This document shows, in pieces, positions 1 through 9,267 of a DNA stretch of 55,384 bases. The notes beneath the pieces were generated by a model that worked only from the letters and a program-made list of their open reading frames with translations, did no database searches and was not told where the DNA came from. Numbering within the stretch: the first letter of the stretch is position 1; every line of letters starts with the position of its first letter. The position numbers and the translations under genes are program-made. Source of the stretch: Bacteroidota bacterium (GTDB lineage: Bacteria; Bacteroidota; Ignavibacteria; Ignavibacteriales; Ignavibacteriaceae); the NCBI GenBank assembly GCA_022708025.1, contig JAKIZM010000017.1, forward strand, positions 1 through 55,384, written 5' to 3'.

Positions 1-54
1 CAGATAATTCTTCTTCAAATTTTCGGCACTTATTAAAGCTTTTGTTGGACGCAT
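1..54 (-). CDS. alr: Alanine racemase, N-terminal fragment (cut by window edge)
   Basis: Read on the minus strand, an ATG at 54-52 opens an 18-codon frame that runs off the left edge and encodes MRPTKALISAENLKKNYL. The pattern R-P-T-x-A-x-I ... L-x-x-N is how alanine racemases usually begin, just before the PLP-lysine region. Alanine racemase makes D-alanine for peptidoglycan. Only 18 residues are visible, so the family call rests on this short match. The ribosome binding site is weak. The gene is divergent from the HEAT-like gene at 541. Confidence 0.5.
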   Translation of the reverse strand, partial: MRPTKALISAENLKKNYL

Positions 55-540
55 AAATATCTTGAATTGTTTTTTTTCGAAATTGATTAGGTTTACTAAT
101 AAAATTTACAAAAATATTGCTATTTGATAAAACCTGCCATTAAAGTTTAAAACGTAAATGTCTTATGTGTAAATCATTTCTAATCGCATTTCACACAAAG
201 CCCGCAAAGAAACACAAACCCAAAGCCCACAAAAATAAACAGTTCAGCGTCGGTAAATAAAAAAACAGATTATCGAGTAAAAATTATCCCAAGAAAAGTA
301 GTAATATAAACGAAGCCCTAAAATCCAGCTTTTTAGTTTTGCATAAAAGTTGAAATGGGTTGGGTGTGAGGAAAGGTTGAAACGGAAAAGGAACTTTAAG
401 ATTAAAGAAAAGTGTAAGCATATAGTTTAAAGCAATTTGACCGAGATTCGCTTAAACATTATATATTACGATAAGCATAGTAGATTATTGGTAAACAATT
501 TTCTTTAATGTGGAGCTGTCTAGAGTTGAAAAGTAAAAGT
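55..540. other. Intergenic region between divergent genes
   Basis: This AT-rich stretch separates the leftward alr-like start from the rightward HEAT-like gene and should hold both promoters. I see no convincing open frame and no exact TAnnTTTG promoter. The only recognisable structure is the CAAAG-rich repeat at 187-212, which recurs beyond the HEAT-like gene. Confidence 0.5.
187..212. repeat. Direct repeat copy A (CAAAG-type intergenic repeat)
   Basis: This 26-bp stretch, starting CATTTCACACAAAGCC, matches 1792-1817 at 24 of 26 positions. The following bases continue as degenerate CAAAGCCC units. The two copies flank the HEAT-like gene in the same orientation. The sequence resembles the CGCAAAG-type dispersed repeats common in Bacteroidota-like genomes; that family link is from memory. 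Confidence 0.6.
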
Positions 541-1758
541 ATGAAAATAAATTTTATTATTCGTATAATTTTTGTGAGTGTATTATTTTGTATTTCTTCG
601 TTATATAGTCAAGAAGAAATTTCCTGGGAAGAAAAACAACGGCTTATAAATCAATTAGATAGCTCTGATGTAGGGGGAGTAATCAGTTCATTGCGCGAGT
701 ACAATGTTACAGAAGCAAAAGAAAAAATAGAACAGGTTTTCTGGAATTCAAACTTTAGAAGATCCGATCAATACGGTTTATTAGAATTACTTTACAGATT
801 TGGATCATATTTAACTTACGATTATGCTTTGGCATACATAGATACTCTGGAAGTAAATCCGTTTGGGAATAATACATTTGGTTTAAGTGTATTATACTAT
901 CAAGTTTTAGCGTCCGAAATATTAATGAAACTTGGTGATTACTCTAAGGCAGATTTAGTGTTTGAATATTTGCAATACGAATATCCTAAAATATCACAAA
1001 CAGAGATTTCCATTTTAGAAAAATTACTTAATAATGTTCCTGAATATTATGAGTTAGCAAAAACAGAATTACAAAGAGCGATTCTGGAAGCAGACGTAAA
1101 TCGGGATCGTTATTATGCGCTTGAGGTACTGTACAATCATAATCAACAAGAAATAATCCCTTTAATGAAGCAAATTTTTATGGAAGATGAAGACCCTACA
1201 AATCGTTTGTGGGCGCTTGATTCATTAACTATTAAATATAAAGATGAAGAAGTTCACAATTTCTTAAAGCAAAGATTAAGTCAGGATCCGGACTCTTATT
1301 TGAGATATAAAATTGCTATGAAATTACTTTACTCTTTTGGCAATTTATCGGATTACAAATTTGTTTCTGATTATTTGCCAGGTGAACAAAATATTGAGAT
1401 AAATGACGGACTGTTAATAAATATTAGTGCCTATAAACCACGCGTACCTGATTATTCCGCTTCAAATATTGACTTGCTCAATAGTTTAACTAGTATAACC
1501 GACACAATTTACAACTATAACTGGCTTGGTGATCTACAATTCAAAGATGAACTCCAATCAATTCTCCAATCAGCCAAAACAAATTTACAAAAGGGTGACT
1601 CACTCGCTTGCAGGGTTAAGGTAAAAGAATTTCAGGATTTAGTTGGTAATGTTTACAAAGACTCACTAAACACTGATCCTCGTTTTGTAACAGTTGAAGG
1701 ATGGAAATTTCTTTACTGGAATGCTCAATACATTTTAGACAGATTATCTAAACCATAG
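541..1758 (+). CDS. Secreted HEAT-like repeat protein of unknown function
   Basis: The protein has 405 residues from the chosen start. It opens with a charged residue, a hydrophobic stretch and a likely signal-peptidase site near LYSQ-EE, so it is probably exported to the periplasm or surface. The body is alpha-helical with HEAT/PBS-lyase-like helix pairs, for example around residues 175-265. No catalytic motif is visible. A longer frame starts at 508, but the ATG at 541 places the signal peptide at the very N-terminus and is preferred. The gene stands alone: its left neighbour is divergent and nuoA has its own promoter. A 26-bp direct repeat lies on each side. The function is unknown; a scaffold or protein-interaction role is only an inference from the fold. 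Confidence 0.75.
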   Translation: MKINFIIRIIFVSVLFCISSLYSQEEISWEEKQRLINQLDSSDVGGVISSLREYNVTEAKEKIEQVFWNSNFRRSDQYGLLELLYRFGSYLTYDYALAYIDTLEVNPFGNNTFGLSVLYYQVLASEILMKLGDYSKADLVFEYLQYEYPKISQTEISILEKLLNNVPEYYELAKTELQRAILEADVNRDRYYALEVLYNHNQQEIIPLMKQIFMEDEDPTNRLWALDSLTIKYKDEEVHNFLKQRLSQDPDSYLRYKIAMKLLYSFGNLSDYKFVSDYLPGEQNIEINDGLLINISAYKPRVPDYSASNIDLLNSLTSITDTIYNYNWLGDLQFKDELQSILQSAKTNLQKGDSLACRVKVKEFQDLVGNVYKDSLNTDPRFVTVEGWKFLYWNAQYILDRLSKP

Positions 1759-1791
1759 CAAGATATTTAGAATGATAATTTATATTAAGTA

Positions 1792-1862
1792 CATTTCACG
1801 CAAAGCTCGCAAAGAAAATCTGTGCAAATCCGCTTAATCCGTGTCATCTGCGTTCTATTAGT
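1792..1862. repeat. Direct repeat copy B plus GTGTCATCTGCGTT-type dispersed repeat
   Basis: 1792-1817 repeats the 26-bp copy at 187-212. It runs on into AATCTGTGCAAATCCGC and CCGTGTCATCTGCGTTC, a sentence-like sequence that recurs as a dispersed intergenic element in many Bacteroidota and relatives (from memory). The element lies just past the HEAT-like gene. It encodes nothing obvious. The rest of the gap (1863-2083) shows no other structure that I can name. Confidence 0.55.
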
Positions 1863-2083
1863 GTAGCGCTTTAAGTTCTTTGTATCGATATAAAGATAAT
1901 GCTGTTAAGATGGGATAAAAATCCTAACGCTCTTCATATGAACTAAAAGTAAATTCAAAATCAGTTTATCAATAAATCACAATTCGAAAATTAATCAATT
2001 AAACATTAAAGCAATTAAAACGTTTCTTCACTAACAATAATTATCAACTGTTCTGAATCATCAATGTTTTTATTTAAGAATTC

Positions 2084-2114
2084 TTGACATTCCACAAAGG
2101 CAATGGTAACTTTG
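2084..2114 (+). promoter_or_regulatory. Bacteroidota-type promoter of the nuo operon
   Basis: TTGACA at 2084-2089 is followed, 20 bases after the TTG, by TAACTTTG at 2107-2114. This fits the Bacteroidota primary-sigma pattern (TTG near -33, TAnnTTTG near -7). The nuoA start codon is at 2136. An identical -7 element with the same 20-base spacer precedes atpD. Confidence 0.75.
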
Positions 2115-2135
2115 AAGCAATAATTTTTAAAAGTT

Positions 2136-2564
2136 ATGCTAACAGAATTCGGAAAAGCTTTTATATTCATTTTAATAGCAATGGTATTTGTTATTGGGCT
2201 TATATTCCTTTCAAAACTCATTCGCCCCCACAGACCAACAAAAGAAAAATTAACTACTTATGAATGCGGTGAAAATCCGGAAGGTTCGCCTTGGATAAAA
2301 TTTAATATTAGATTTTATGTAGTTGCGCTTATCTTCCTGATTTTTGATGTTGAAGTTGTACTATTGATTCCCTGGGCTTTAGGTTATAAAGCTTTTGGAA
2401 TGACCGGTTTCTTGGTTGGTTTAATATTCCTTGCACTTTTAGGATTAGGTATGGCTTATGAGTGGCGCAAAGGTGATCTTGAATGGGAAAAACCAAAAGT
2501 TCAGCCTCCTGTAATAATAAAACAACCTAAAGCAGAAGTAGAAGAGGAATTGGTAGAGGTTTAA
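2136..2564 (+). CDS. nuoA: NADH-quinone oxidoreductase subunit A
   Basis: NuoA is a small membrane subunit of respiratory complex I near the quinone-binding junction. The 142-residue protein has three hydrophobic segments and the family signature [14 protein letters not shown], followed by [20 protein letters not shown], whose acidic residues are typical of NuoA. The C-terminus carries an acidic and lysine-rich tail. It is the first gene of an operon that continues to nuoN, lies 22 bases after the -7 element of a clear promoter, and its stop overlaps the nuoB start by one base (TAATG). Confidence 0.97.
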   Translation: MLTEFGKAFIFILIAMVFVIGLIFLSKLIRPHRPTKEKLTTYECGENPEGSPWIKFNIRFYVVALIFLIFDVEVVLLIPWALGYKAFGMTGFLVGLIFLALLGLGMAYEWRKGDLEWEKPKVQPPVIIKQPKAEVEEELVEV

Positions 2565-3055
2565 TGGGTTTACTTGATAAAGAATTTACTGATGGTAACA
2601 TCGTTATAGCTAAAGCTGAAGATTTAATGAACTGGGCGAGATTGTCATCATTATGGCAAGTTAGTTTTGGATTAGCCTGTTGTGCAATCGAAATGATGGC
2701 TACATCTGCATCACACTATGATTTTGACAGATTTGGAGTTATTCCCCGCCCTTCTCCAAGACATGCTGATATAATTATTATATCAGGCACTGTAACATTA
2801 AAAATGGCAACCCGAATAAAAAGACTTTATGAACAAATGCCCGAACCAAAGTATATTATTTCAATGGGCAGTTGTTCTAATAGCGGCGGACCCTATTGGG
2901 AGCACGGTTATCATGTTCTTAAAGGTATTGATAGAGTTATTCCGGTTGATGTTTATGTTCCGGGCTGCCCGCCAAGACCTGAAGCACTGTTGGAAGGCTT
3001 AATTAAACTTCAGGAAAAAATTCGGAAAGCAAGTTTAGTAAAAAAATCAGCATGA
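2564..3055 (+). CDS. nuoB: NADH-quinone oxidoreductase subunit B
   Basis: NuoB is the peripheral-arm subunit that carries cluster N2, the last [4Fe-4S] centre before quinone. The cysteine ligands are all visible in [19 protein letters not shown] and VPGCPPRPE. At 163 residues it has the usual length. The start is translationally coupled to nuoA (TAATG) and the end overlaps nuoC by ATGA. Since it holds the quinone-proximal cluster, its integrity suggests the complex is functional even though nuoEFG are absent from this operon. Confidence 0.98.
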   Translation: MGLLDKEFTDGNIVIAKAEDLMNWARLSSLWQVSFGLACCAIEMMATSASHYDFDRFGVIPRPSPRHADIIIISGTVTLKMATRIKRLYEQMPEPKYIISMGSCSNSGGPYWEHGYHVLKGIDRVIPVDVYVPGCPPRPEALLEGLIKLQEKIRKASLVKKSA

Positions 3056-3540
3056 AAAACACTGAAGAAATATTTCAATTATTAAAAGAAAATTTTAAGG
3101 ATTTAAATTTTGAACTTAAAACAGATTTACCTGTTGATAATTTCATTATTTGTAATCCGTTAGAGATAGATAAAATATCACGATACCTGCACGATAATCC
3201 TGAACTTAATTTTGATTCTTTAATCAATCTATCAGGTGTTGATGAAATAAAGAACAATCAGTTAAGTGTATATTATCATCTTGAATCAACAAGCTTAAAG
3301 CACAAACTAGTTTTAAAAGTTATTACTGATAGAAACAAACCGGAAATAGCTACTGTAACTGATATCTGGAAAGGGGCAAACTGGCACGAGCGCGAAGCTT
3401 ATGATTTGTTTGGAATTAAATTCTTAAATCACCCTGACTTAAGAAGAATACTTATGCCCTATGATTGGGAAGCTGGCTATCCTTTAAGAAAAGACTATGA
3501 AAACCCCGAGTTCTATCACGGAATGAAAGTACCATATTAA
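3052..3540 (+). CDS. nuoC: NADH-quinone oxidoreductase subunit C
   Basis: NuoC is the 30-kDa-type subunit of the connecting module of complex I. The 162-residue protein carries the family signature [12 protein letters not shown] followed by [13 protein letters not shown] and ends with [14 protein letters not shown], typical of NuoC. It is separate from NuoD rather than fused as in E. coli. It overlaps nuoB by four bases (ATGA) and is followed by nuoD after two bases, so it is clearly within the operon. Confidence 0.97.
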   Translation: MKNTEEIFQLLKENFKDLNFELKTDLPVDNFIICNPLEIDKISRYLHDNPELNFDSLINLSGVDEIKNNQLSVYYHLESTSLKHKLVLKVITDRNKPEIATVTDIWKGANWHEREAYDLFGIKFLNHPDLRRILMPYDWEAGYPLRKDYENPEFYHGMKVPY

Positions 3541-3542
3541 TT

Positions 3543-4694
3543 ATGTCACAGGATTTACTGATAAATACTAAAAGCTCTGCAATTCGTACCGAAGAAATGG
3601 TTCTCAATATGGGTCCTCAACACCCTTCCACTCACGGAGTATTAAGATTAGAACTTGCTCTTGAAGGTGAAATTATTACCAAGGTAATTCCACATATAGG
3701 TTACTTGCACAGATGTTTTGAAAAGCATTGTGAGGCAATGACTTATCCCCAAATAGTTCCATATACAGATCGTATGGATTATTTAGCTTCAATGGGAAAT
3801 GAATTCGGTTATGTAGTTGCAATGGAAAAGCTGTTAAAAATTGAAGTTCCCCAAAGAGTTGAATATATCAGAGTAATAATGGCTGAGCTGCAAAGGATTG
3901 CTTCACACCTTGTTGCTTTAGGAACTTATGGCGCTGATATCGGAGCTTTTACACCATTTCTTTATTGTTTTAGGGACAGAGAAAAAATCTTACATCTGTT
4001 TGAAATTACCTGCGGAGCAAGATTATTATATAATTATATATGGGTTGGCGGTTTATCCCACGATTTACATCCGGATTTTATTAGAAAAGCACGCGAGTTT
4101 GTTAAAGAGTTCAGACCTACCATTAAAGAATTAAATGATCTTTTAAGCTATAATAAAATTTTTATAGACCGTACAGCAAACGTCGGAATTCTTCCACTTG
4201 AAACAGCAATTAACTATGGTGTTTCAGGTCCAAATTTAAGAGCTTCAGGGTTCAAATGGGATATCAGAAAAAATGATCCTTACTCTGTATATGATAAATT
4301 TGATTTTGATATTCCGGTCGGTAAAGGAACTCACGGAACAGTTGGAGACAGCTGGGACAGATATTTTGTACGGGTTTTAGAAATGGAAGAAAGCCTTAAG
4401 ATAATTGAACAGGCTTTAGATCAATTACCTGCTGAGGGAGATGTTCAATCTGCTATCCCAAAAAGGATTAAACCAAATGCTGGTCAGGTTTATGGCAGAG
4501 TTGAAAATCCCAGAGGTGAGTTAGGATATTTTATAATCAGCGATGGTTCTACAACTCCATACAGAGTAAAAGTAAGAGCACCATCATTTGTAACTATGCA
4601 GGTTCTCGGTGAATTGTGTAAAGGTTATATGGTGGCTGATGTTATTACTATTCTTGGCAGTATAGATATTGTATTAGGAGAAATTGACAGATGA
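3543..4694 (+). CDS. nuoD: NADH-quinone oxidoreductase subunit D
   Basis: NuoD is the 49-kDa-type subunit that forms the quinone cavity with NuoB; the family is related to NiFe-hydrogenase large subunits. The N-terminal [16 protein letters not shown] signature and the C-terminal DIVLGEIDR ending are both present, and 383 residues is normal for the unfused form. The hydrogenase nickel ligands are absent, as expected for complex I. The stop overlaps the nuoH start (ATGATG). Confidence 0.97.
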   Translation: MSQDLLINTKSSAIRTEEMVLNMGPQHPSTHGVLRLELALEGEIITKVIPHIGYLHRCFEKHCEAMTYPQIVPYTDRMDYLASMGNEFGYVVAMEKLLKIEVPQRVEYIRVIMAELQRIASHLVALGTYGADIGAFTPFLYCFRDREKILHLFEITCGARLLYNYIWVGGLSHDLHPDFIRKAREFVKEFRPTIKELNDLLSYNKIFIDRTANVGILPLETAINYGVSGPNLRASGFKWDIRKNDPYSVYDKFDFDIPVGKGTHGTVGDSWDRYFVRVLEMEESLKIIEQALDQLPAEGDVQSAIPKRIKPNAGQVYGRVENPRGELGYFIISDGSTTPYRVKVRAPSFVTMQVLGELCKGYMVADVITILGSIDIVLGEIDR

Positions 4695-5770
4695 TGTACG
4701 ATTATTTTGTTGATCTATTTGGTAATACAGTAATTGCGGGCATTGCATCCGGAATTCTAATGAGCCTTTTGCCGTTGTTTATTTTTATTCTGCCTTATGC
4801 TCTGTTTGCAGTTTTGGCTGAAAGAAAAGTTTCAGCACATATGCAGGATAGACTTGGCCCGATGAGAATCGGCTGGCACGGATGGAATCAAACTATAGCC
4901 GATATTATCAAACTTATTCAGAAGGAAGACATTGTTGCTTCAGATACTGATAAACCATTATTTAATTTTGCACCTATTCTGGTTTTTGCCGGAAGCTATG
5001 CTGCTTTTGCTGCTATTCCATTTAGCAGTTATTATATCGGTTCTGAAGTTGATTTAGGTATATTTTATATTATTGCTGTTACCGGATTAGTTGTTGCCGG
5101 AATATTAATGGCAGGCTGGGCATCAAATAACAAATATTCGTTGCTTGGTTCAATGAGATCAGTTGCGCAGATTGTAAGTTATGAAATTCCAACTATGCTC
5201 GTTGTGCTCAGCCTAGTAAGTGATACAATGAGTCTCCATAAATTAAGTGAAATGCAAACCGGATATTTCTGGAATTGGTATATTTTCGGCGGTCCCGGTT
5301 TTACGCTCACTAAATTTTTACTCATCCCTTCAATGCTGATCGGATTCCTGATTATTTATATAAGCACATTAGCTGAAGTTAACCGTGTTCCTTTTGATAT
5401 TCCTGAAGCTGAATCAGAACTTGTTGCCGGTTATCATACCGAATATTCAGGGATGAAATTTGCGATGTTCTTTTTAGCTGAATATGCAAATATGTATGCA
5501 GTTTCTGCAATAGTTGCTGCTTTGTTTTTCGGCGGATATCAATCACCAATTGGATATTTAGGTAATTTACTTGGCGTTGAATGGCTGATACCAATTGAAC
5601 AATTTTTATGGTTTGCAGCAAAAGGACTGTTTTTTGTTTTTGTGCAAATGTGGCTGCGATGGACATTGCCCAGATTACGTGTTGATCAATTAATGGCAGT
5701 CAGTTGGAAATATCTCATTCCAATTGCATTTGTAAATCTTATAATCATAGGTTTTATTACTCTTATTTAA
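4691..5770 (+). CDS. nuoH: NADH-quinone oxidoreductase subunit H
   Basis: NuoH is the membrane subunit that links the quinone chamber to the proton-pumping arm. The 359-residue protein has about eight hydrophobic segments. It shows the signatures [19 protein letters not shown] near residue 43 and [20 protein letters not shown] in the middle, the charged loop conserved in this family. The start ATG overlaps the nuoD stop; a second ATG directly follows and could be used instead. nuoI follows after eight bases. Confidence 0.97.
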   Translation: MMYDYFVDLFGNTVIAGIASGILMSLLPLFIFILPYALFAVLAERKVSAHMQDRLGPMRIGWHGWNQTIADIIKLIQKEDIVASDTDKPLFNFAPILVFAGSYAAFAAIPFSSYYIGSEVDLGIFYIIAVTGLVVAGILMAGWASNNKYSLLGSMRSVAQIVSYEIPTMLVVLSLVSDTMSLHKLSEMQTGYFWNWYIFGGPGFTLTKFLLIPSMLIGFLIIYISTLAEVNRVPFDIPEAESELVAGYHTEYSGMKFAMFFLAEYANMYAVSAIVAALFFGGYQSPIGYLGNLLGVEWLIPIEQFLWFAAKGLFFVFVQMWLRWTLPRLRVDQLMAVSWKYLIPIAFVNLIIIGFITLI

Positions 5771-5778
5771 AATCAGAA

Positions 5779-6354
5779 ATGAAAGAATATTTTTCAAATA
5801 TTTATACGGCATTGGTAACAATCTTTATCGGTATGAAGGTAACCTTAAAGCATTTGTTTGTTCCATCTGTTACAATACAATATCCAGATGTAAAACCCGA
5901 ATTACCTGAACGCGAGCGAAACAGATTATATGTAAACATGGATGATTGTATCGGCTGCGATCAGTGTGCAAGAGCCTGTCCGGTTAATTGTATTCAGATT
6001 GAAACTACAAAAGCTCTGCCGACCGAAGATCTTGGTAAAACATCAAATGGCAAAAAGAAAGCTTTATGGGTTACTGGTTTTACTATTGATCTAGCTAAAT
6101 GCTGTTATTGCCAGTTATGTGTTTTCCCATGTCCGACTGAATGTATTTATATGACAGATGTTTATGAATTTTCAGAATATCAGCGCAGCAATCTTATTTA
6201 TGATTTTGTTACTTTAACTCCTGAAGAAAGACAACAGAAGCGCGATAATCTTGAAAAGTTTAATGCAGAAAAAGAAGCAGAGAAGTTAAAAGCTGCATCG
6301 GAAGCTAAACCCAAAACAGAAACAGAACCAAAAAAAGATCAACCAAAGGAATAA
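5779..6354 (+). CDS. nuoI: NADH-quinone oxidoreductase subunit I (2x[4Fe-4S])
   Basis: NuoI carries clusters N6a and N6b in the peripheral arm. Two ferredoxin motifs are present: CIGCDQCARACP and CCYCQLCVFPCP, each CxxCxxCxxxCP. The C-terminus is a long lysine/glutamate-rich tail. A longer frame starts inside nuoH at 5704, but the ATG at 5779, just after the nuoH stop, gives the normal N-terminus and is preferred (191 residues). Because nuoEFG are missing here, NuoI is a likely entry point for electrons from a ferredoxin-like donor; that is inference. Confidence 0.95.
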   Translation: MKEYFSNIYTALVTIFIGMKVTLKHLFVPSVTIQYPDVKPELPERERNRLYVNMDDCIGCDQCARACPVNCIQIETTKALPTEDLGKTSNGKKKALWVTGFTIDLAKCCYCQLCVFPCPTECIYMTDVYEFSEYQRSNLIYDFVTLTPEERQQKRDNLEKFNAEKEAEKLKAASEAKPKTETEPKKDQPKE

Positions 6355-6358
6355 TAAA

Positions 6359-6853
6359 TTGAACCTTTACGATTTAATGTTTTACTTGTTTGCTGCACTG
6401 ACAGTTATCTCAGGTTTTTTTGTTGTAACAAACAGAAATATAATTTATTCAGGTTTCTTTTTATTGTTTACATTCTTCAGTGTTGCAGGCATTTATGTTT
6501 TATTAGGTGCCGATTTTGTTGCTATCGTACAATTGATTGTTTATGTGGGAGGTATTCTTATTCTGCTGCTTTTCGGTGTGATGCTTACAAACAAAATTAC
6601 TAATGTGGAAATTAAAACCGGGACAATTAATATTTATCCTGCAACAATAGGTGTTGGTTTATTAACCGGCTCATTGTTAGCTGCTTTAATAAATTCATCC
6701 TGGCTGACTGTATCAACTGCAGCTCCTGAACCAACAACAAAGGCACTTGGAACTATGCTGATTCAGGAATATGCACTGGTTTTTGAATTACTTGGAATTA
6801 TTTTATTGATTGCACTTATCGGTGCAGCATCAATGGCAAGAAGAGAAAAATAA
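6359..6853 (+). CDS. nuoJ: NADH-quinone oxidoreductase subunit J
   Basis: NuoJ is a five-helix membrane subunit of complex I. The protein (164 residues) has five hydrophobic segments and the conserved patch FVAIVQLIVYVGGILILLLF, equivalent to the third helix with its flexible glycine region. The start appears to be TTG at 6359, with AAAGGA about eight bases upstream; an ATG seven codons in is the alternative. The stop overlaps the nuoK ATG (TAATG). Confidence 0.95.
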   Translation: MNLYDLMFYLFAALTVISGFFVVTNRNIIYSGFFLLFTFFSVAGIYVLLGADFVAIVQLIVYVGGILILLLFGVMLTNKITNVEIKTGTINIYPATIGVGLLTGSLLAALINSSWLTVSTAAPEPTTKALGTMLIQEYALVFELLGIILLIALIGAASMARREK

Positions 6854-7161
6854 TGGAAGTAGGTTTAAATCATTTTTTAGTTGTAAGTACCTTGTTGTTT
6901 TCAATGGGTATTTATGCAATCGTAACAAGAAAGAATGCTATACTTGTTTTGATGGGTATAGAATTAATCCTTAACTCAGCAAATATAAATTTTATTGCGT
7001 TTTCCAGATTTGGAAATTTTGGTTTACAAGGACATCTGATAGCATTATTTGTTATTGTTCTTGCTGCTGCCGAAGCTGCAATAGCGCTGGCAATAGTTCT
7101 AAATATTTATAAAACATTATCAACTGTAAATATAGATGAGATTGATAACCTGAAAGATTAA
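6853..7161 (+). CDS. nuoK: NADH-quinone oxidoreductase subunit K
   Basis: NuoK is a three-helix subunit related to MrpC antiporter subunits. At 102 residues it has the normal size. The membrane glutamate of GIELILNSANINF and the second one in AAAEAAIALAIV, both needed for proton translocation in characterised members, are present. It is coupled to nuoJ by a one-base overlap and precedes nuoL by two bases. Confidence 0.97.
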   Translation: MEVGLNHFLVVSTLLFSMGIYAIVTRKNAILVLMGIELILNSANINFIAFSRFGNFGLQGHLIALFVIVLAAAEAAIALAIVLNIYKTLSTVNIDEIDNLKD

Positions 7162-7163
7162 TA

Positions 7164-9236
7164 ATGACAGAATCAGTTTTAATAAATTTATCAAATGCTA
7201 TCTTGTTTTTACCGGTGCTCGGTTTTGTTGTAACCCTGCTGCTCGGAAAAAAAATTAAATCAATTTATCTTTTTGAAGTTTTTATTCTTACCATTGTTCT
7301 TCTTGCTTCAATTGTATTAGCATTTGGTAAATTATCTTATTTCCCTGATGACAAAATCACTGCAGAATTTGAATGGTTCAGGCTTACAGATACCTTTGCT
7401 ATTAAACTTGGCTTTCTGATTGATAACATCACCGTCTTAATGTTATTTGTTGTTGCATTGATAAGCGGACTGGTTCATTACTTCTCAATTGCATATATGA
7501 AAGGCGATGAAAGATATAACCGCTACTTCGCATATCTTGGTCTGTTTACTTTTTCAATGAATGGAATTGTTCTTACACACAGCATTATAATGATGTATAT
7601 GTTCTGGGAACTGGTTGGTCTTTCATCATATCTGCTGATTGGATTCTGGTTTGAGAAAAAATCTGCTGCCGATGCCGGTAAAAAAGCTTTTCTTGTTAAC
7701 AGAATCGGTGATACCGGAATGTTAATTGGTATTTTAATTTTATACTTAACTTATCATACATTTTCATTCGATCAGATATTTGCTTCGATCAGTGCAGGTG
7801 TACTTCCCTTTAATTCTGATTTTTGGCTTTCTGTCACTGGCGTATTACTTTTTATGGGTGCAATTGGTAAATCAGCTCAATTCCCTCTTCACGTTTGGTT
7901 ACCCGATGCAATGGAAGGTCCAACACCAGTTAGTGCTTTAATTCATGCTGCTACAATGGTTGCTGCCGGTGTTTATCTTACAATCAGAATATTTGGTTTG
8001 CTTACAGCAGATGCAATGATGTTTATTGCAATCATTGGAATGTTATCTGCATTTATTCCTGCAACGATAGCATTAACACAAAATGATATTAAAAAAGTTT
8101 TAGCCTATTCAACAGTTTCTCAGCTTGGTTATATGGTTATGGCACTTGGAGTTGGTGCATATAAATTTGCTTTCTTCCATCTTGTAACACACGCATTTTT
8201 TAAAGCCTGTTTGTTTTTAGGATCCGGTTCTGTTATTCACGCTATGCATCACGAACAGGATATCAGAAATATGGGTGGATTAAGAAAAAAGATGCCTTTG
8301 ACTTATGCTACTTTTCTGATTTCATCTTTAGCTGTTTCTGGTATTCCTTTAACATCCGGATTTCTCAGTAAAGACGGAATACTTGCAAGTACGTTTGCTT
8401 TTGGTTCATTAACCGGTTATTGGATTTTTGCTGTTGTAGGGCTTTTAGTTGCCATGTTAACTGCATTTTATATGTTCAGATTAGTAGTAATTACTTTTCA
8501 TGGCGAACCAAGAGATCATCATAAATTTGAACACGCTCACGAATCACCTTTTGTAATGACAATGCCGCTGACAGTATTAGCAATTTTATCAATTTTTATT
8601 TTCTATACTCCAAATCCGGTAAGTGCAGAACAAGGCTGGTTCCTGACTAAATGGATTGATAGTCCTGAAGTACACACACCTAATTCAACACGTTTCGATT
8701 TTATGCAATCCAATATTGTTGAACAGGCAAGTTTATCCGGACACGGTGAGATTATGTATTCTGAACAATATACAGAAGCAATGCACAGCGCACATTATCC
8801 CGCTATGTTTTTATCATTGTTTTTTGCTGTATTAGGAATCTTAACAGCTTTTACCTTTTATCAATGGAAAAAAGTCAATGTTGATAAACTTGTAGCTTCT
8901 GTAAAACCATTGTATAATTTTTCACTTAACAAATGGTTCTTCGATGAATTCTATCAAAAGACATTTGTTGCCGGATTATTTGGTCTCAGTAAAATTATGT
9001 ACTGGTTTGATTCAAAAATTGTTGATGGAATTGTTAATGGATCAGCAACTGTAACTCACGCTCTTTCAATATTTATGGGCGGATTTGATAAATATGTTGT
9101 TGATGGACTTGTAAATTTTATGGCTTATTTAAGCGGATTTTTCGGTTTGCTTTTCAGGAGAGTGCAAACCGGAAAAGTTCAAACATACATTGTACTGGTA
9201 ATATTTTCGATTATAATTTTTTTCTTTTTCTTATAA
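7164..9236 (+). CDS. nuoL: NADH-quinone oxidoreductase subunit L
   Basis: NuoL is the distal antiporter-like proton-pumping subunit. The 690-residue protein contains the FMGAIGKSAQFPLHVWLPDA stretch and HAATMVAAGVYL, which hold key lysine and histidine residues of the family. It ends with the region expected for the lateral amphipathic helix and a final anchor helix (FSIIIFFFFL). Its length is slightly above the E. coli form. It is followed after 31 bases by nuoM, with no terminator between them. Confidence 0.97.
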   Translation: MTESVLINLSNAILFLPVLGFVVTLLLGKKIKSIYLFEVFILTIVLLASIVLAFGKLSYFPDDKITAEFEWFRLTDTFAIKLGFLIDNITVLMLFVVALISGLVHYFSIAYMKGDERYNRYFAYLGLFTFSMNGIVLTHSIIMMYMFWELVGLSSYLLIGFWFEKKSAADAGKKAFLVNRIGDTGMLIGILILYLTYHTFSFDQIFASISAGVLPFNSDFWLSVTGVLLFMGAIGKSAQFPLHVWLPDAMEGPTPVSALIHAATMVAAGVYLTIRIFGLLTADAMMFIAIIGMLSAFIPATIALTQNDIKKVLAYSTVSQLGYMVMALGVGAYKFAFFHLVTHAFFKACLFLGSGSVIHAMHHEQDIRNMGGLRKKMPLTYATFLISSLAVSGIPLTSGFLSKDGILASTFAFGSLTGYWIFAVVGLLVAMLTAFYMFRLVVITFHGEPRDHHKFEHAHESPFVMTMPLTVLAILSIFIFYTPNPVSAEQGWFLTKWIDSPEVHTPNSTRFDFMQSNIVEQASLSGHGEIMYSEQYTEAMHSAHYPAMFLSLFFAVLGILTAFTFYQWKKVNVDKLVASVKPLYNFSLNKWFFDEFYQKTFVAGLFGLSKIMYWFDSKIVDGIVNGSATVTHALSIFMGGFDKYVVDGLVNFMAYLSGFFGLLFRRVQTGKVQTYIVLVIFSIIIFFFFL

Positions 9237-9267
9237 AATAAAAGTTTGAAAAACAGGTAACATAGCA

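Noticed and set aside
508..540. Upstream start for the HEAT-like protein
   Set aside because: It would put 11 polar residues before a clear signal peptide; the ATG at 541 fits better.
5704..5778. Longer N-terminus for nuoI, starting inside nuoH
   Set aside because: The extra 25 residues are the +1 reading of nuoH and do not look like NuoI; the ATG at 5779 gives the normal start.
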